A stretch of DNA of 13,377 bases from a bacterium. Its GTDB lineage: Bacteria > Blakebacterota > Blakebacteria > Blakebacterales > Blakebacteraceae. The position numbers and the translations under genes were made by a program. The notes beneath the pieces were generated by a model, which was not told the DNA's origin, made no database searches, and saw nothing but the letters and a program-made list of their open reading frames with translations. Below are positions 1 through 8,020 of this stretch, in pieces. The stretch is taken from positions 1 through 13,377 of the forward strand of contig JALGVQ010000070.1 in assembly GCA_025774615.1 (NCBI GenBank). The letters run 5' to 3'. Numbering within the stretch: the first letter of the stretch is position 1; each line of letters begins with the position of its first letter.

Positions 1-3000
1 CGATCGGATGTCCTGCGGTCCGCTCCTGTTCGAGCATCTCCTTGATCCGCACGTATTCCCGACCGACCACCTTGCCCCGTTCGATCCGGCGCTTCGAGAA
101 GCGCAACCGGAGCTCACCGAAGATGGTGTAGACGATCGGGATGATGAGCAGGGTCAGGAAGGTCGCGGCCGTCAGGCCACCGATCACCGAACGGGCCATC
201 GGTGCCCACAGTTCCGCTCCGGTCCCCATCTCCAGCGCCAGCGGCAACATGGCCAGGATGGTGGTCAGCGCAGTCATGAGGATCGGTCGCATCCGCCGCC
301 GGGCGGCGATCCGCACCGCTTCGAACATCTCGATGCCCCGCTCACGCAGCTGCTCGATGTAGTCGATCATCACGATTGCGTTGTTCACCACGATCCCGAC
401 CAGGATGATGATCCCGATCATCGCCACCACACTGAGAGCCGTTCCGGTGAGGAAAAGGGACCAGGTGACGCCGATGAAGGAGAGCGGGATAGTGAGGATG
501 ATGATGAATGGGTTGAGCAGGCTCTCGAACTGGCTCGCCATGACCATGTAGACGAGCAGGGAACCGGCTATCAGAGCGACGAAGAGCCAGATGAATGATT
601 CCATCATGTCATCGGCCGCTCCACCGACTGCCCATTGGAAACCCTCCGGCATCTCGTACTGCTCAAGCAGATCCTGGACGTTCCGGGTCACCGCTCCCAG
701 CTTTGCCCCAAGGACATCGATGTTCACGTAAACCACCCTCTGCTGGTTCTTGCGGCTGATCGTCACCGGTGCCCGCGAAGGCTCCAGGGTGATGAGATCG
801 GCCATCGGGATCTGGCTTCCCATCGGAGTGGCGACCAGCAGGTCCTGGATCGCGGAAGCGCTGTTACGGTACTGTTCATCTGCCTGGACCAGCACCTCGT
901 GTTCGCGGCTGCCCTCGGTGTACCAGGTCGCGATCGTTCCACGCATGTAGGTGCTCAGAGTGCTTGTTACCGCGCTCCCCGAGAGACCCATGGCCGAGAT
1001 CTGTTCGCGGTTCAGTTTCACCTCCAGTTCAGGGCGCCCTTTCTCGTACGAGCTGCTCACGTGCACGATCCACTTCAGTTCCCTGATCTGGTCGATCAGG
1101 TCGAGGGCGATCTGCTGTCCCGTTTCCAGATCGTGCCCGAAGATCTCGACGATGATGTCTCCCTCGGTCATCATGTTCATCCCGCCGCCCAGCTGGGCGG
1201 TCATCACCACTCCCGGCTCCTGTTCGAGGAGCGGCATCAGGGCATCCCTGATCTCCACCGTATCGCGTTCCCGCTCCCCGATATTGACTAGGTTGATCTC
1301 GATGGAACCCTGGTTGCTGGCGGTGGATGAGAACGATGCGAAACCCTCACCCGGTCCATAGGAGCTGGTCACGGCGTACGCCTCGGGAATCGTCCGCATA
1401 GCGATCTGCTCGAGGCGTGACATGGTCGCCTCCATCTCTTTGATAGAGATGCCAGGCTCCCGCTCCACATTGATGATGATCTGCTCTTCCTGTGACTCGG
1501 GGAGCCACTCCTGGTCGATCACGGCCATCAGGGACATCGAACCGAAGAAGAGGATTATCGCGGCCCCGATCGTGAGCTTCCGATGTTCGAGGGCGCGGTC
1601 GAGATTGCGACCGTAGTTGCCTTCCGCCTTCTCAAGGAACCGGCCGATGAATCCGCTGAGCCGCTGGAAGAGAGGCTTGAAGGGTTCGATCAGCCGCCGT
1701 ATAAGGCCTCGATATTCAGATTTTCCCGCGGAAGCAGGTCTCAGCAACCGGCTCCCCATCAGGGGTACAAGGGTGGTGGCCACAAAGAGGCTGGCCGCGA
1801 GGCTCACACAGATGGTGATGGCCATGTCCTTGAACATCACCCCCGCGATCCCCGGTACGAAGAGAATCGGCACGAACACGCTGACCGTGGTGAGGGTCGA
1901 GGCCGTGATGGCGGTCAGTATCTCGGAGGGACCCTTGACCGCTGCCTCCATCGGAGTATCGCCGTCCTCAATGAAACGGACAGTGTTCTCCAGCGCCACG
2001 ATAGCGTTATCTACGAGCATCCCGAGCGCCAGCGCCAGTCCCGCCAGACTGATGATATTGAGATTCAGGTCGAGCAGGTACATCACGAAGAAAGCGAAGA
2101 GCATGCTCAGCGGCATGCTCATGGCCACGATCACACTGGCCCGGAAATTCCGCAGGAAGAAGAGCAGAACGATCCCGGCCATGATGAACCCGAGGACGGC
2201 GGTGTTGGCCAGGTTGCCGAGAGAGCGCTGGATGAATCCCGACTGTTCAAAGATGGTGGAGAGTTCCACTCCAGGGGGCAGGAGGGTATTGATATTCGGA
2301 ATCTCCTTCAGGACCTCCTGTCCCACCTTCACGGTATTGGCGTCTGACTGCTTCATCACCACCATCATCACACCCGGGGCGCCATTGATGTGGGTACCGG
2401 CGAGTTCCTCGGCAAAGGTATCCACCACGTTGGCGACATCCTGGACCCGGACGGGAGAGGTTCCCACGTACCCGACGATCGTCCGTGCTATCTGATTCAC
2501 ATCGGTGTACTTGCCCTGGGTGTGTACCGCGTAAGTGATCTGTCCCTGGTCGAAGGTGCCGGCCGGCATCTGCATGTTCTCCATGCGGATGGCGTTGATC
2601 ACCTGTGCCGCAGCGATGCGCCGGGCACGCATCCGGGTGGGATCGAGCCGGACCTGGATCTGCCGGTCCTGACCTCCAGTCACGGTGGCCAATGCCACTC
2701 CCGGAACTCGCTCCAGCATCGGTTCGATCCGCTCTTTTGCGATGGCTCTCAGTTCGTGGGTGGGCAGGTCACCGGATACACCCAGAAAGGAGATCGGCAT
2801 CATGCTGGGATCGAAGGCCACAACGAGTGGAGATCTCATCTCCTGGGGGAAGAAATCCTCAAACATCTTGAGGTTCTCCCGGATGTCCTCCTTGGCGATC
2901 TCCATGTTGGTGCCCCAGGCGAATTCCAGCAGAAGGAAAGCCACCCCCTGCCGGGAATCGCTGGTGATGTTCTTGATACCACTGACGGAAGAGACCGCTT

Positions 3001-3205
3001 CCTCGATGGGGCGGGTGACCAGTGATTCGATGTCCTCGGGACTCGACCCCTCGTAATCGACGAAAACCACAGCCATCGGGAAGGTGATATCGGGGAAGAG
3101 TTCCACGGGCAGCAGTTTCAGGCCCATGATCCCGAACCCCGTCAGGGCGGCAAAGACCATACTGAAGGTGACCGCCCTCTTGACGGCCAGACGGGGGAGG
3201 TTCAT
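1..3205 (-). CDS. RND efflux pump permease (AcrB/HAE-type), C-terminus cut by window edge
   Basis: Inner-membrane proton-driven exporter, the motor of the tripartite pump encoded with the two genes before it. The frame is open for 1068 codons and runs off the left edge. Family members are about 1020-1070 residues, so little is missing. TM1 is near residues 10-30, followed by the usual GLKLLPVELFPDI entry into the porter domain. The TM4 motif LVDNAIVALENT places the proton-relay Asp at residue 399, followed by Asn400 where AcrB has a second Asp. The TM10 motif GIVVNNAIVMIDY has Asn941 where AcrB has Lys940. These changes match the broad 'LVDNAIV/GIVVNNAIV' subgroup rather than classic AcrB. 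The ATG at 3205 overlaps the upstream stop as ATGA and has an AGGAGG 6 bases away, so the start is secure. Substrate (drug, lipid or metal) cannot be told; heavy-metal CusA/CzcA signatures are not apparent. Confidence 0.96.
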   Translation of the reverse strand, partial: MNLPRLAVKRAVTFSMVFAALTGFGIMGLKLLPVELFPDITFPMAVVFVDYEGSSPEDIESLVTRPIEEAVSSVSGIKNITSDSRQGVAFLLLEFAWGTNMEIAKEDIRENLKMFEDFFPQEMRSPLVVAFDPSMMPISFLGVSGDLPTHELRAIAKERIEPMLERVPGVALATVTGGQDRQIQVRLDPTRMRARRIAAAQVINAIRMENMQMPAGTFDQGQITYAVHTQGKYTDVNQIARTIVGYVGTSPVRVQDVANVVDTFAEELAGTHINGAPGVMMVVMKQSDANTVKVGQEVLKEIPNINTLLPPGVELSTIFEQSGFIQRSLGNLANTAVLGFIMAGIVLLFFLRNFRASVIVAMSMPLSMLFAFFVMYLLDLNLNIISLAGLALALGMLVDNAIVALENTVRFIEDGDTPMEAAVKGPSEILTAITASTLTTVSVFVPILFVPGIAGVMFKDMAITICVSLAASLFVATTLVPLMGSRLLRPASAGKSEYRGLIRRLIEPFKPLFQRLSGFIGRFLEKAEGNYGRNLDRALEHRKLTIGAAIILFFGSMSLMAVIDQEWLPESQEEQIIINVEREPGISIKEMEATMSRLEQIAMRTIPEAYAVTSSYGPGEGFASFSSTASNQGSIEINLVNIGERERDTVEIRDALMPLLEQEPGVVMTAQLGGGMNMMTEGDIIVEIFGHDLETGQQIALDLIDQIRELKWIVHVSSSYEKGRPELEVKLNREQISAMGLSGSAVTSTLSTYMRGTIATWYTEGSREHEVLVQADEQYRNSASAIQDLLVATPMGSQIPMADLITLEPSRAPVTISRKNQQRVVYVNIDVLGAKLGAVTRNVQDLLEQYEMPEGFQWAVGGAADDMMESFIWLFVALIAGSLLVYMVMASQFESLLNPFIIILTIPLSFIGVTWSLFLTGTALSVVAMIGIIILVGIVVNNAIVMIDYIEQLRERGIEMFEAVRIAARRRMRPILMTALTTILAMLPLALEMGTGAELWAPMARSVIGGLTAATFLTLLIIPIVYTIFGELRLRFSKRRIERGKVVGREYVRIKEMLEQERTAGHPI

Positions 3206-4395
3206 CGATCTCCTCCTTCCTCCGTCTCGCTGTCACTGTTCCGGATCCGGATCGGGACGCCATCGGAGATCTGGTACTTGCCCGTGGTGATGACCTGTTC
3301 TCCGACTGAGATCCCCTGTGTGATCTGAACCGACGCCACTCCGATCACACCGATCTGGACTTCCCGCAGACGGGCTGTGTTTCCATCAGCCATGTAGACC
3401 TGGGCCTGGGTCAGATCACTCATCCCGGCCTGGTCTCCAGCAGAGATCAGGGGAGCGTTGGTCACGTAGCGGAACTCATCAATGAGGGCATCGATCGGAA
3501 CCAACACAGCGTCTTCCACTGTGGTGGCCACCAGATCGAGTTCGACGAACATACCCGCCTTCAGCCGCCCATCCTCGTTGTCCAGCCCCACCTCGATTCT
3601 GGTCATTCTGGTCAGGGGATCGAGTACCGGCGCGATATTGATGATCGCACCCTCGAAGATAGCTCCCGGCCAGGAGGAGACAGTCACCCTGGCAAGCATC
3701 CCGAGCTGGATCTGGCCGAGTCGTTCCTGGCTGATTTCGGCCACCACGCGGACCGTGCTCATATTCACGATCCGGAATACGGGGAATCCGGGTCCGGCAA
3801 GGTCACCTGCCTCGAGGTTCCGCTCACCGATCACCCCGTCGAAGGGTGCGATTATGGTCGCGTTCTGTGAACTGGCAAGTGCCCCGGTGAGAGCGGCCTG
3901 GAGCTGTTCCTCCTGGGCTATGGTTGCCTCCAGCTGGGTCTCAAGGCCTTCCAGGGTCTGGTTGGCGACCGCGCCCGCTTCATGGAGACGCTGCGTGCGT
4001 GCATATTCGACGCGCAGGTTCGCGAGTGTCGCCTGAACAGACCGGAGATTCGCCTCCATCTGGTCCACCCCGGCCTGGACGCCCTCATCCCGGATCCGGG
4101 CCAGGACCTGACCCCGCCGGACTTCGTCTCCCACGTCCACCAGAACGCTTGTCAGCCGGTCGGGGATCTGTCCGAACAGCCGGACCGATCTGCCGGCAAC
4201 CACGTCTCCGGAAAGGTGGATGGTCCGCTCGATGAATCCCCGGGTGACATCCACGGTCTCCACGACGACTCCTCTGACTTCAGTATCTTCATCGCCCGCG
4301 GGGGCACACCCCTGCAGACCGGTCATGAGGAACACCACCATGGCCGTTGTCAGGATCGTGGCCGTTGATTTCAACGTCTTTATCTGTATCTGCAT
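3202..4395 (-). CDS. RND periplasmic adaptor (membrane fusion) lipoprotein
   Basis: HlyD/AcrA-type adaptor joining the RND pump to the outer-membrane channel. 397 residues, a usual length. The N-terminus has a hydrophobic stretch (about 11-28) ending in the lipobox LQGC with Cys30, so it is probably a lipid-anchored periplasmic protein. Next come the first lipoyl half-motif (VDVGDEVRRGQVLARI), a helical hairpin rich in Gln/Glu/Ala that would form the coiled coil, then the second lipoyl half (APFDGVIGERNLEAGD). A beta-barrel and a C-terminal membrane-proximal domain (GISVGEQVITTG) follow. The start at 4395 has GAGGG upstream and lies 10 bases after the tolC-type stop. The stop overlaps the pump's ATG as ATGA, which implies translational coupling. 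Family assignment is firm; substrate is unknown. Confidence 0.95.
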   Translation of the reverse strand: MQIQIKTLKSTATILTTAMVVFLMTGLQGCAPAGDEDTEVRGVVVETVDVTRGFIERTIHLSGDVVAGRSVRLFGQIPDRLTSVLVDVGDEVRRGQVLARIRDEGVQAGVDQMEANLRSVQATLANLRVEYARTQRLHEAGAVANQTLEGLETQLEATIAQEEQLQAALTGALASSQNATIIAPFDGVIGERNLEAGDLAGPGFPVFRIVNMSTVRVVAEISQERLGQIQLGMLARVTVSSWPGAIFEGAIINIAPVLDPLTRMTRIEVGLDNEDGRLKAGMFVELDLVATTVEDAVLVPIDALIDEFRYVTNAPLISAGDQAGMSDLTQAQVYMADGNTARLREVQIGVIGVASVQITQGISVGEQVITTGKYQISDGVPIRIRNSDSETEEGGDR

Positions 4396-4405
4396 GTCTA
4401 TACCC

Positions 4406-5872
4406 TCAGAAGCTGATCGGCTGGCCGACGGCTTTTTCGATCCGGGCCAGGGCGATGAGGTAGTCGTAGAGAGACTGGTAATGGTTCTGTCGTGCCATCG
4501 TCAGCGCGAGCTGACTGTCCATCAGTTCCACACTGGTCATCATTTCGTTCTCGTAGGATATCTGTGCGATCTGAAGCGCCCGCTCAGCGATGGCGACATT
4601 GTCGAGCTGTGCCAGATAGGTCTGTTCGGCTGCCTGCAGATCATTCAGCGCCTGCTCGATCTCGGCATCTATCACCCGTTCGAACTGATCGACCATGATC
4701 CGGGCCTGTTCCCGTCCTGCGCTCGCCATCTGTTTTCTGCTTTTTGAGGCGAATCCGTCGAAGATGGGAACGGCGACCACGATGTTGGTCATGTAGCTGT
4801 CGTTGTAGCGCTCACTGAGCAGGGCATCGTCAGCGCGGAATGACCATGAGCCGCTCAACATCACCGCCGGGAGGCGGCTTGCCCGGGCCATGCTCACACC
4901 GAGTTCAGCCCGCTGGACCCCGAGTCTGGCGCTCTGTAGATCGGAACGATTCGCGACCGCGTGCTGCTTCAGCTCTTCGAGCGAGAGATCGACAGGCCGG
5001 TAGCGCAACTCACCTTTGATCTGGAATTCTTCCTCCGGCGGCATACCGAGCAGGAGATTGAGGCCGATCCGTACCTGCCGGATCATCGATTCGGCCCGCG
5101 TTACCCCCGGCCGGAGATTGGCGACCTGTACCTGGGCACGGAGGACGTCGAACTCACTCGCGGCACCCTGGGCCAGGCGTTCGGCCGCCATCGACTCCTG
5201 CCGCTCGGCCTGTGCGAGGGCATCAAGGGCGACCTGCAGGCCCTTCTCGGCCAGGAGCACACCGTAGAAGGTCTGAGTCACCTGCAGGACCACGTCGCGA
5301 TGGCTGCTCTCAAGGGTGTTCCGCGTGATATCGAGTGCGGTACGGGCATCGGCATAGCCGTTACGCGTCAGGCCCCACATGGCGATCGGCATCCCGATGT
5401 TCACCGATCCCTGGTAGTCCTGTGTGAAATCCATCTTCAGTATGGGGGGGCCCCCCAGTGAGGCGAACGGATTGGGTATCTCCTGCACTTTCTCGGCGAA
5501 GTTCCACAGACCGCTGAAGCTGGCAGTCGGAAGCATCGCCCCCCGCGCGCCCAGTACGGCTCCCTCCGCCGAGTTGATCTGCTGCCTCGCAGCCAACAGC
5601 GTGGGATTCTGGTCCGTGGCGAGAACGATCGCTGACTCGAGGGTGAGCGTACGTGACGGACCGCTCCTGGTTCCCTGTGCCAGCAGGGGAGAGGTCCACA
5701 GCAGGAGTACCGGTATCAGGTACACATAGGCCATCAGGAATGGACGTCTCGTGCTTTGATTCGACATGTCGGGTCTCACTCTGTTCTGCGTGTGAATGAT
5801 CAAGCGATCTGTCTGATGGTGGATCATGCGATCCATCTGACGATTGACCAGGTGGTCTCTCTGACGATTCAT
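4406..5872 (-). CDS. TolC-family outer-membrane efflux protein
   Basis: Outer-membrane channel of the tripartite pump. 488 residues from the chosen start. Two OEP-type halves can be seen, rich in the alternating helical pattern of TolC (for example LTLESAIVLATDQNPTLLAA near the N-terminus). The start at 5872 overlaps the tetR stop as ATGA and has a perfect AGGAGGT 6 bases upstream. However, it adds about 35 polar residues with an 8-residue repeating pattern (NRQRDHLV, NRQMDRMI, HHQTDRLI) before the signal sequence. An alternative ATG at 5767 (residue 36) would give a conventional N-terminus: MSNQSTRRPF, a hydrophobic segment, then a cut near LLAQ. That start has only a weak ribosome site. I keep 5872 on the strength of the ribosome site, but the extension may not persist in the mature protein because it precedes the signal peptide. 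Confidence 0.93.
   Translation of the reverse strand: MNRQRDHLVNRQMDRMIHHQTDRLIIHTQNRVRPDMSNQSTRRPFLMAYVYLIPVLLLWTSPLLAQGTRSGPSRTLTLESAIVLATDQNPTLLAARQQINSAEGAVLGARGAMLPTASFSGLWNFAEKVQEIPNPFASLGGPPILKMDFTQDYQGSVNIGMPIAMWGLTRNGYADARTALDITRNTLESSHRDVVLQVTQTFYGVLLAEKGLQVALDALAQAERQESMAAERLAQGAASEFDVLRAQVQVANLRPGVTRAESMIRQVRIGLNLLLGMPPEEEFQIKGELRYRPVDLSLEELKQHAVANRSDLQSARLGVQRAELGVSMARASRLPAVMLSGSWSFRADDALLSERYNDSYMTNIVVAVPIFDGFASKSRKQMASAGREQARIMVDQFERVIDAEIEQALNDLQAAEQTYLAQLDNVAIAERALQIAQISYENEMMTSVELMDSQLALTMARQNHYQSLYDYLIALARIEKAVGQPISF
5798..5869. repeat. Three imperfect 24-bp tandem units with palindromic cores
   Basis: Units start at 5798, 5822 and 5846 on the plus strand. Units 1/2 and units 2/3 each agree at 18 of 24 positions. 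Each begins with a 12-base near-palindrome: GATCAAGCGATC, GATCATGCGATC and GACCAGGTGGTC (consensus GAYCANGYGRTC). The second extends to TGGATC-N4-GATCCA. They lie inside the first codons of the tolC-type frame (antisense to the strand quoted) and encode the 8-residue repeats of the N-terminal extension. The 24-bp period keeps frame. They may be a coding expansion, extra regulator sites, or RNA structure near the ribosome site. Confidence 0.6.
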
Positions 5873-6492
5873 CGGGTTACCTCCTGAGCGCCAAGAAGCT
5901 CAAGGATGCGGCTGGTCGTCTCTTCGGTATTTTCAGTAAGCGGATGAGTGCTTTCGGTCATCACGGAGTAGCGGAATTCCGCGGTGATGATGTCCAGAAC
6001 TAGGAAGGCTGACTTGTGCGGGTCCATAGTCCTGAAAACCCCTTCTTCCTGGCCCTCGGCGATGAATTCGGAGATGAAGTCGATCAACTGCATGAAATTC
6101 TGCCTGAGAGGACCGCCGAACGTATCCTTCATCGATACGGCAGTCCGATCCCCTTCCTGCATGAGGATCTTGTGGATGTCCCGGCCGGTCTCGAAGAACT
6201 CGAGGAAAAGCTGGACGAACATGCCGAGCCGTTCCACCCGGGAGGTGTCGGGTGTTGAAAGCGTCTCCTGGCCGATTTCTCGTGCCCTGCCGCTTCCCCA
6301 TTCGATCAGGGTCCGGAACAGTTCCTGTTTGTTGGAGAAGTAGTTATAGACGGTCCCTTTCGAGACTTCCGCTGCTTCGGCGATCATGTCCATCGTGGTT
6401 GCTTCGAATCCGTGCTGGGCAAACAGAGACACCGCCCGTTCCAGGATGAAGCGCCGATGGAATTCCCGCTCTCGTTCTTTGCGACTGGGCAT
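5869..6492 (-). CDS. TetR/AcrR-family transcriptional regulator
   Basis: DNA-binding repressor, very probably of its own efflux operon. 207 residues, typical length. The N-terminal helix-turn-helix is clear at about residues 12-58: ILERAVSLFAQHGFEATTMD, then IAEAAEVSKGTVYNYFSNKQEL, the standard TetR signature ending in the YxYFxxKxxL helix. The rest is a helical ligand-binding domain of unknown specificity (about 60-207). It is first in the operon, and its TGA overlaps the ATG of the tolC gene, so regulator and pump are made from one message. The ATG at 6492 has GTGAGG about 8-10 bases upstream. A perfect inverted repeat 34-49 bases upstream of the start is the likely operator. The inducer is probably a pump substrate, as in AcrR, but that is inference. 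Confidence 0.95.
   Translation of the reverse strand: MPSRKEREREFHRRFILERAVSLFAQHGFEATTMDMIAEAAEVSKGTVYNYFSNKQELFRTLIEWGSGRAREIGQETLSTPDTSRVERLGMFVQLFLEFFETGRDIHKILMQEGDRTAVSMKDTFGGPLRQNFMQLIDFISEFIAEGQEEGVFRTMDPHKSAFLVLDIITAEFRYSVMTESTHPLTENTEETTSRILELLGAQEVTR
5879..5885 (-). promoter_or_regulatory. Strong ribosome binding site that decides the tolC start
   Basis: AGGAGGT on the minus strand, 6 bases before the ATG at 5872 and inside the last tetR codons. It is the main reason for choosing the long tolC frame over the internal ATG at 5767, which has only a weak match upstream. Confidence 0.75.
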
Positions 6493-6525
6493 ACAGGAGC
6501 CTCACTGTACTGAAGGGTCATCTGA

Positions 6526-6541
6526 TTGACTGACCAGTCAA
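6526..6541. promoter_or_regulatory. Putative TetR-type operator (inverted repeat)
   Basis: TTGACTG and CAGTCAA form a perfect 7-bp inverted repeat around a 2-base centre, 16 bp in all. This is the size and form of many TetR-family operators. It lies in the 175-bp gap between tetR and the divergent glycerate kinase, 34-49 bases upstream of the tetR ATG, where binding would block tetR-tolC transcription. It is 127 bases or more upstream of the kinase start, so an effect on that gene is less likely. Visible in sequence; the binding role is inferred. Confidence 0.65.
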
Positions 6542-6631
6542 ATAATTGACCAATGAGTTCATATGCAACTGAATACGTGTCAGATCGCCCGGAGTTGCCC
6601 GGGAACAGAAAATATTTCACGGTGTGGATGG

Positions 6632-6661
6632 TTGACGACAGACCCGGTTCGCATCTACGGT
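6632..6661 (+). promoter_or_regulatory. Possible promoter giving a leaderless glycerate kinase message
   Basis: TTGACG (6632-6637), an 18-base spacer and TACGGT (6656-6661, fits TANNNT). The A of the ATG at 6668 lies 7 bases after the -10, the usual distance to a transcription start. No Shine-Dalgarno sequence is visible before that ATG, which fits leaderless initiation. The -10 matches only three of six consensus bases, so this is weak. Confidence 0.3.
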
Positions 6662-6667
6662 CTGGTC

Positions 6668-8020
6668 ATGAATACCGGAGATTTGCGCGCACGCGCCCTC
6701 GATATTTTCTCGGCGGTTCTCGACGCCGCTCATCCACATCAGCTGATGTCGGAAGCGCTGGACCTCCACGGCACCATTCTGGATATAAAGGGCCTGGGCG
6801 GCCGGCAGACCCGGCTCGATCTCAACGACTACGAACGGATCGTTGCCGTCGGAGCCGGAAAAGCAACCGCACCGATGGCGGGAGCGCTTGAGGACCTGCT
6901 CCAGGCCAGGCTCGAGAGCGGAGTAATATCGGTCAAGTATGGCCACACGGTTCCCCTTGATCGCATCGATGTGAGGGAATCAGGGCATCCGGTACCCGAT
7001 GAGAGCGGCATCTCGGCGACTCGGGAGATACTGACCACACTTTTCAGTCTCGGATCCGATGATCTCGCTTTCGTTATGCTCTCAGGCGGCGGGAGCGCGC
7101 TCCTTGATGCATACCCCGAACCGATCACCCTCGATAACGCGCAGGACACCTTCACCGTTCTTCTCAACTCAGGCGCTCCGATCCACGAGATCAATGTCGT
7201 TCGGAAGCATATATCGAGTGTGAAGGGCGGTCAGCTTGCCCGGCTGGCACTGCCGGCGACCGTGATCACCCTCGTCCTGAGTGATGTCATCGGTGATCCA
7301 CTCGATATCATCGCCTCCGGCCCTACGGTTCCCGATCCGAGCACGTTCGGAGACGCGCTTGCCATCCTCGACGCATACCATGTTCGTGAGCAGATCCCGC
7401 GGCCGGTCATGGAGCACCTGGAGAAGGGTGGAAGGGGAGAGATCCCGGAGACCCCCAAGGAGGGTGATGAAGGATGGCAATGCTGCTCCTCCTTCCTCAT
7501 AGGCAACAATCAGCTGGCCATGGATACCGCCGCCGAGCGAGCCGCGGACCTCGGATTGACTCCCATGATCCTGACGACGACGATGCAGGGAGAAGCATCA
7601 GTCGTGGGGGAGGAGATGGCACGGAATCTGAAACGGGCACTTGAGACAGGGGAACCTCGGTCGCCTCCGTGCTGCCTTATCGCCGGTGGAGAAACGACCT
7701 GCACCATCGGGAGTGATTGCGGCCTTGGAGGTCGCAGTCAGGAGCTCGCTCTGGCAGCCGCGCGGGAACTGCGTGACACCGGTAACGCGGTTCTGCTCGC
7801 TGCCGGCACCGATGGCACCGACGGCCCCACCGATGCAGCCGGCGGGATCGTGGATGGTGAGACGGTCGGCAGGGGAGTGGAGAAAGGACTCATTCTCGAC
7901 GAGTACCTGGAGGGACACAACGCCTACCCCTTCCTGCAATCGACCGGATGCCTTATCAAGACAGGACCGACGATGACCAACATCATGGACATCGTCCTCA
8001 TGCTCGCTGGAACGGAGTGA
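6668..8020 (+). CDS. Glycerate 2-kinase (GckA/TtuD type, DUF4147-MOFRL)
   Basis: Phosphorylates D-glycerate to 2-phosphoglycerate with ATP, feeding glycerate into lower glycolysis; cytosolic. 450 residues from the chosen start, normal for the class. Family blocks are in order: GAGKA at 62-66, SGHPVPDE, SGGGSALL at 139-146, the long central block with NVVRKHISSVKGGQLA and LSDVIGDPLDIIASGPTVPD, then GGETT at 340-344, GGRSQELAL, GTDGTDGPTDAAGG from 380, and the C-terminal STGCLIKTGPTMTNIMDI. I chose ATG 6668 because family members begin just before the helix RARALDIFSAVLDAA. An upstream in-frame ATG at 6563 would add 35 residues without family character. The stop shares one base with the next ATG. 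No neighbouring glyoxylate, serine or tartrate genes show which pathway supplies the glycerate. Confidence 0.95.
   Translation: MNTGDLRARALDIFSAVLDAAHPHQLMSEALDLHGTILDIKGLGGRQTRLDLNDYERIVAVGAGKATAPMAGALEDLLQARLESGVISVKYGHTVPLDRIDVRESGHPVPDESGISATREILTTLFSLGSDDLAFVMLSGGGSALLDAYPEPITLDNAQDTFTVLLNSGAPIHEINVVRKHISSVKGGQLARLALPATVITLVLSDVIGDPLDIIASGPTVPDPSTFGDALAILDAYHVREQIPRPVMEHLEKGGRGEIPETPKEGDEGWQCCSSFLIGNNQLAMDTAAERAADLGLTPMILTTTMQGEASVVGEEMARNLKRALETGEPRSPPCCLIAGGETTCTIGSDCGLGGRSQELALAAARELRDTGNAVLLAAGTDGTDGPTDAAGGIVDGETVGRGVEKGLILDEYLEGHNAYPFLQSTGCLIKTGPTMTNIMDIVLMLAGTE

Noticed and set aside
2354-2371. A CATCACCACCATCATCAC stretch that looks like a His-tag
   Set aside because: On the coding (minus) strand it encodes the VMMVVMK stretch of the RND porter domain, so it is a chance run and not a cloning remnant.
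8-3025. Long open frames on the plus strand across the left block, some over 200 codons
   Set aside because: They lie antisense to the RND pump and give low-complexity products rich in His, Asp, Arg or Ser. The minus-strand frame encodes a clear, full-length family protein.
6563-6667. Longer glycerate kinase start at the ATG at 6563
   Set aside because: The added 35 residues lack family character and start close to the operator. The conserved N-terminal helix begins right after the ATG at 6668.
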